Source: CAINVV01 sp038323575 (GTDB taxonomy: Bacteria > Bacteroidota > Bacteroidia > Bacteroidales > Prolixibacteraceae). From it: 6,875 bases of DNA. The translations under genes were made by a program, and so were the position numbers. The notes below the pieces were generated by a model, which worked only from the letters and a program-made list of their open reading frames with translations, searched no databases and was not told the origin of the DNA. The stretch lies in assembly GCA_038323575.1 (NCBI GenBank), contig JBBQHB010000152.1, positions 1-6,875 on the forward strand. Direction: 5' to 3'. Positions 6,840 to 6,875 of this stretch are shown here, one piece after another (the first letter of the stretch is position 1; each line of letters starts with the position of its first letter).

Positions 6840-6875
6840 ATTGCGATACTTGTATACATGGAATTGCCCAAAGGA

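Larger units (their letters stand above)
6609..6875. other. AT-rich stretch with no supported gene; short repeats
   Basis: I see no coding region, RNA gene or terminator here. It is AT-rich. ATTGGTT recurs at 6701, 6736 and 6804. At the right edge an ATG at 6858 opens a rightward frame reading M-E-L-P-K-G before the window ends. Its upstream frame is closed by a TAA at 6813-6815, so it could be the start of a gene, but six codons are too few to call. With arsR reading left, such a gene would be divergent. Confidence 0.5.

Overview
The window looks like a piece of a Bacteroidota chromosome. The reasons are the protein similarities I recognise, A-rich start regions without clear Shine-Dalgarno sequences, and a promoter of the Bacteroidota type (TAnnTTTG) in front of the regulator gene. 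No rRNA, tRNA, CRISPR array or transposase gene was seen. All family assignments come from motifs read by eye, not from a search.

Layout. (1) Positions 88-3531, rightward: a full-length type I restriction endonuclease subunit (HsdR) with a DUF4145-like N-terminus, a PD-(D/E)xK nuclease, a superfamily 2 helicase motor and an EcoEI-type C-terminus. Its methylase and specificity partners are not in the window and may lie to the left. (2) Positions 3532-3740: a gap between converging genes, filled by a degenerate 21-bp tandem repeat of seven units plus one decayed unit. The unit length is a multiple of three and close to two helical turns. (3) Positions 6548 down to 3741, leftward: a compact five-gene cluster, arsR - arsE-like - arsF-like - arsG-like - PF03773 permease. 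(4) Positions 6549-6875: the arsR promoter and operator, then about 270 bases of AT-rich DNA with short repeats and no convincing gene.

How the genes may work together. The leftward cluster resembles the ArsEFG type of organoarsenical resistance. It has a cytoplasmic thioredoxin-like protein (CARC), a six-helix CcdA/DsbD-like membrane protein with one conserved cysteine in each half, and an exported thioredoxin-like protein (CVTC). A second, unrelated permease carries the TPFCSCS motif of the ArsP/YraQ family. The three cysteine proteins could pass electrons from cytoplasm to periplasm (inference). An ArsR repressor heads the operon. The pattern TTCG-N8-CGAA occurs three times in the window by my scan: at the arsR promoter, in the arsR-arsE gap and in the arsG-permease gap. 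The last two are the only sizeable gaps in the operon. I read these as ArsR operators; the third is the weakest.

Most worth checking: the three-site operator set, the possible transmembrane redox relay beside a second permease, and the 21-bp repeat, which translates into heptapeptide repeats in several frames.
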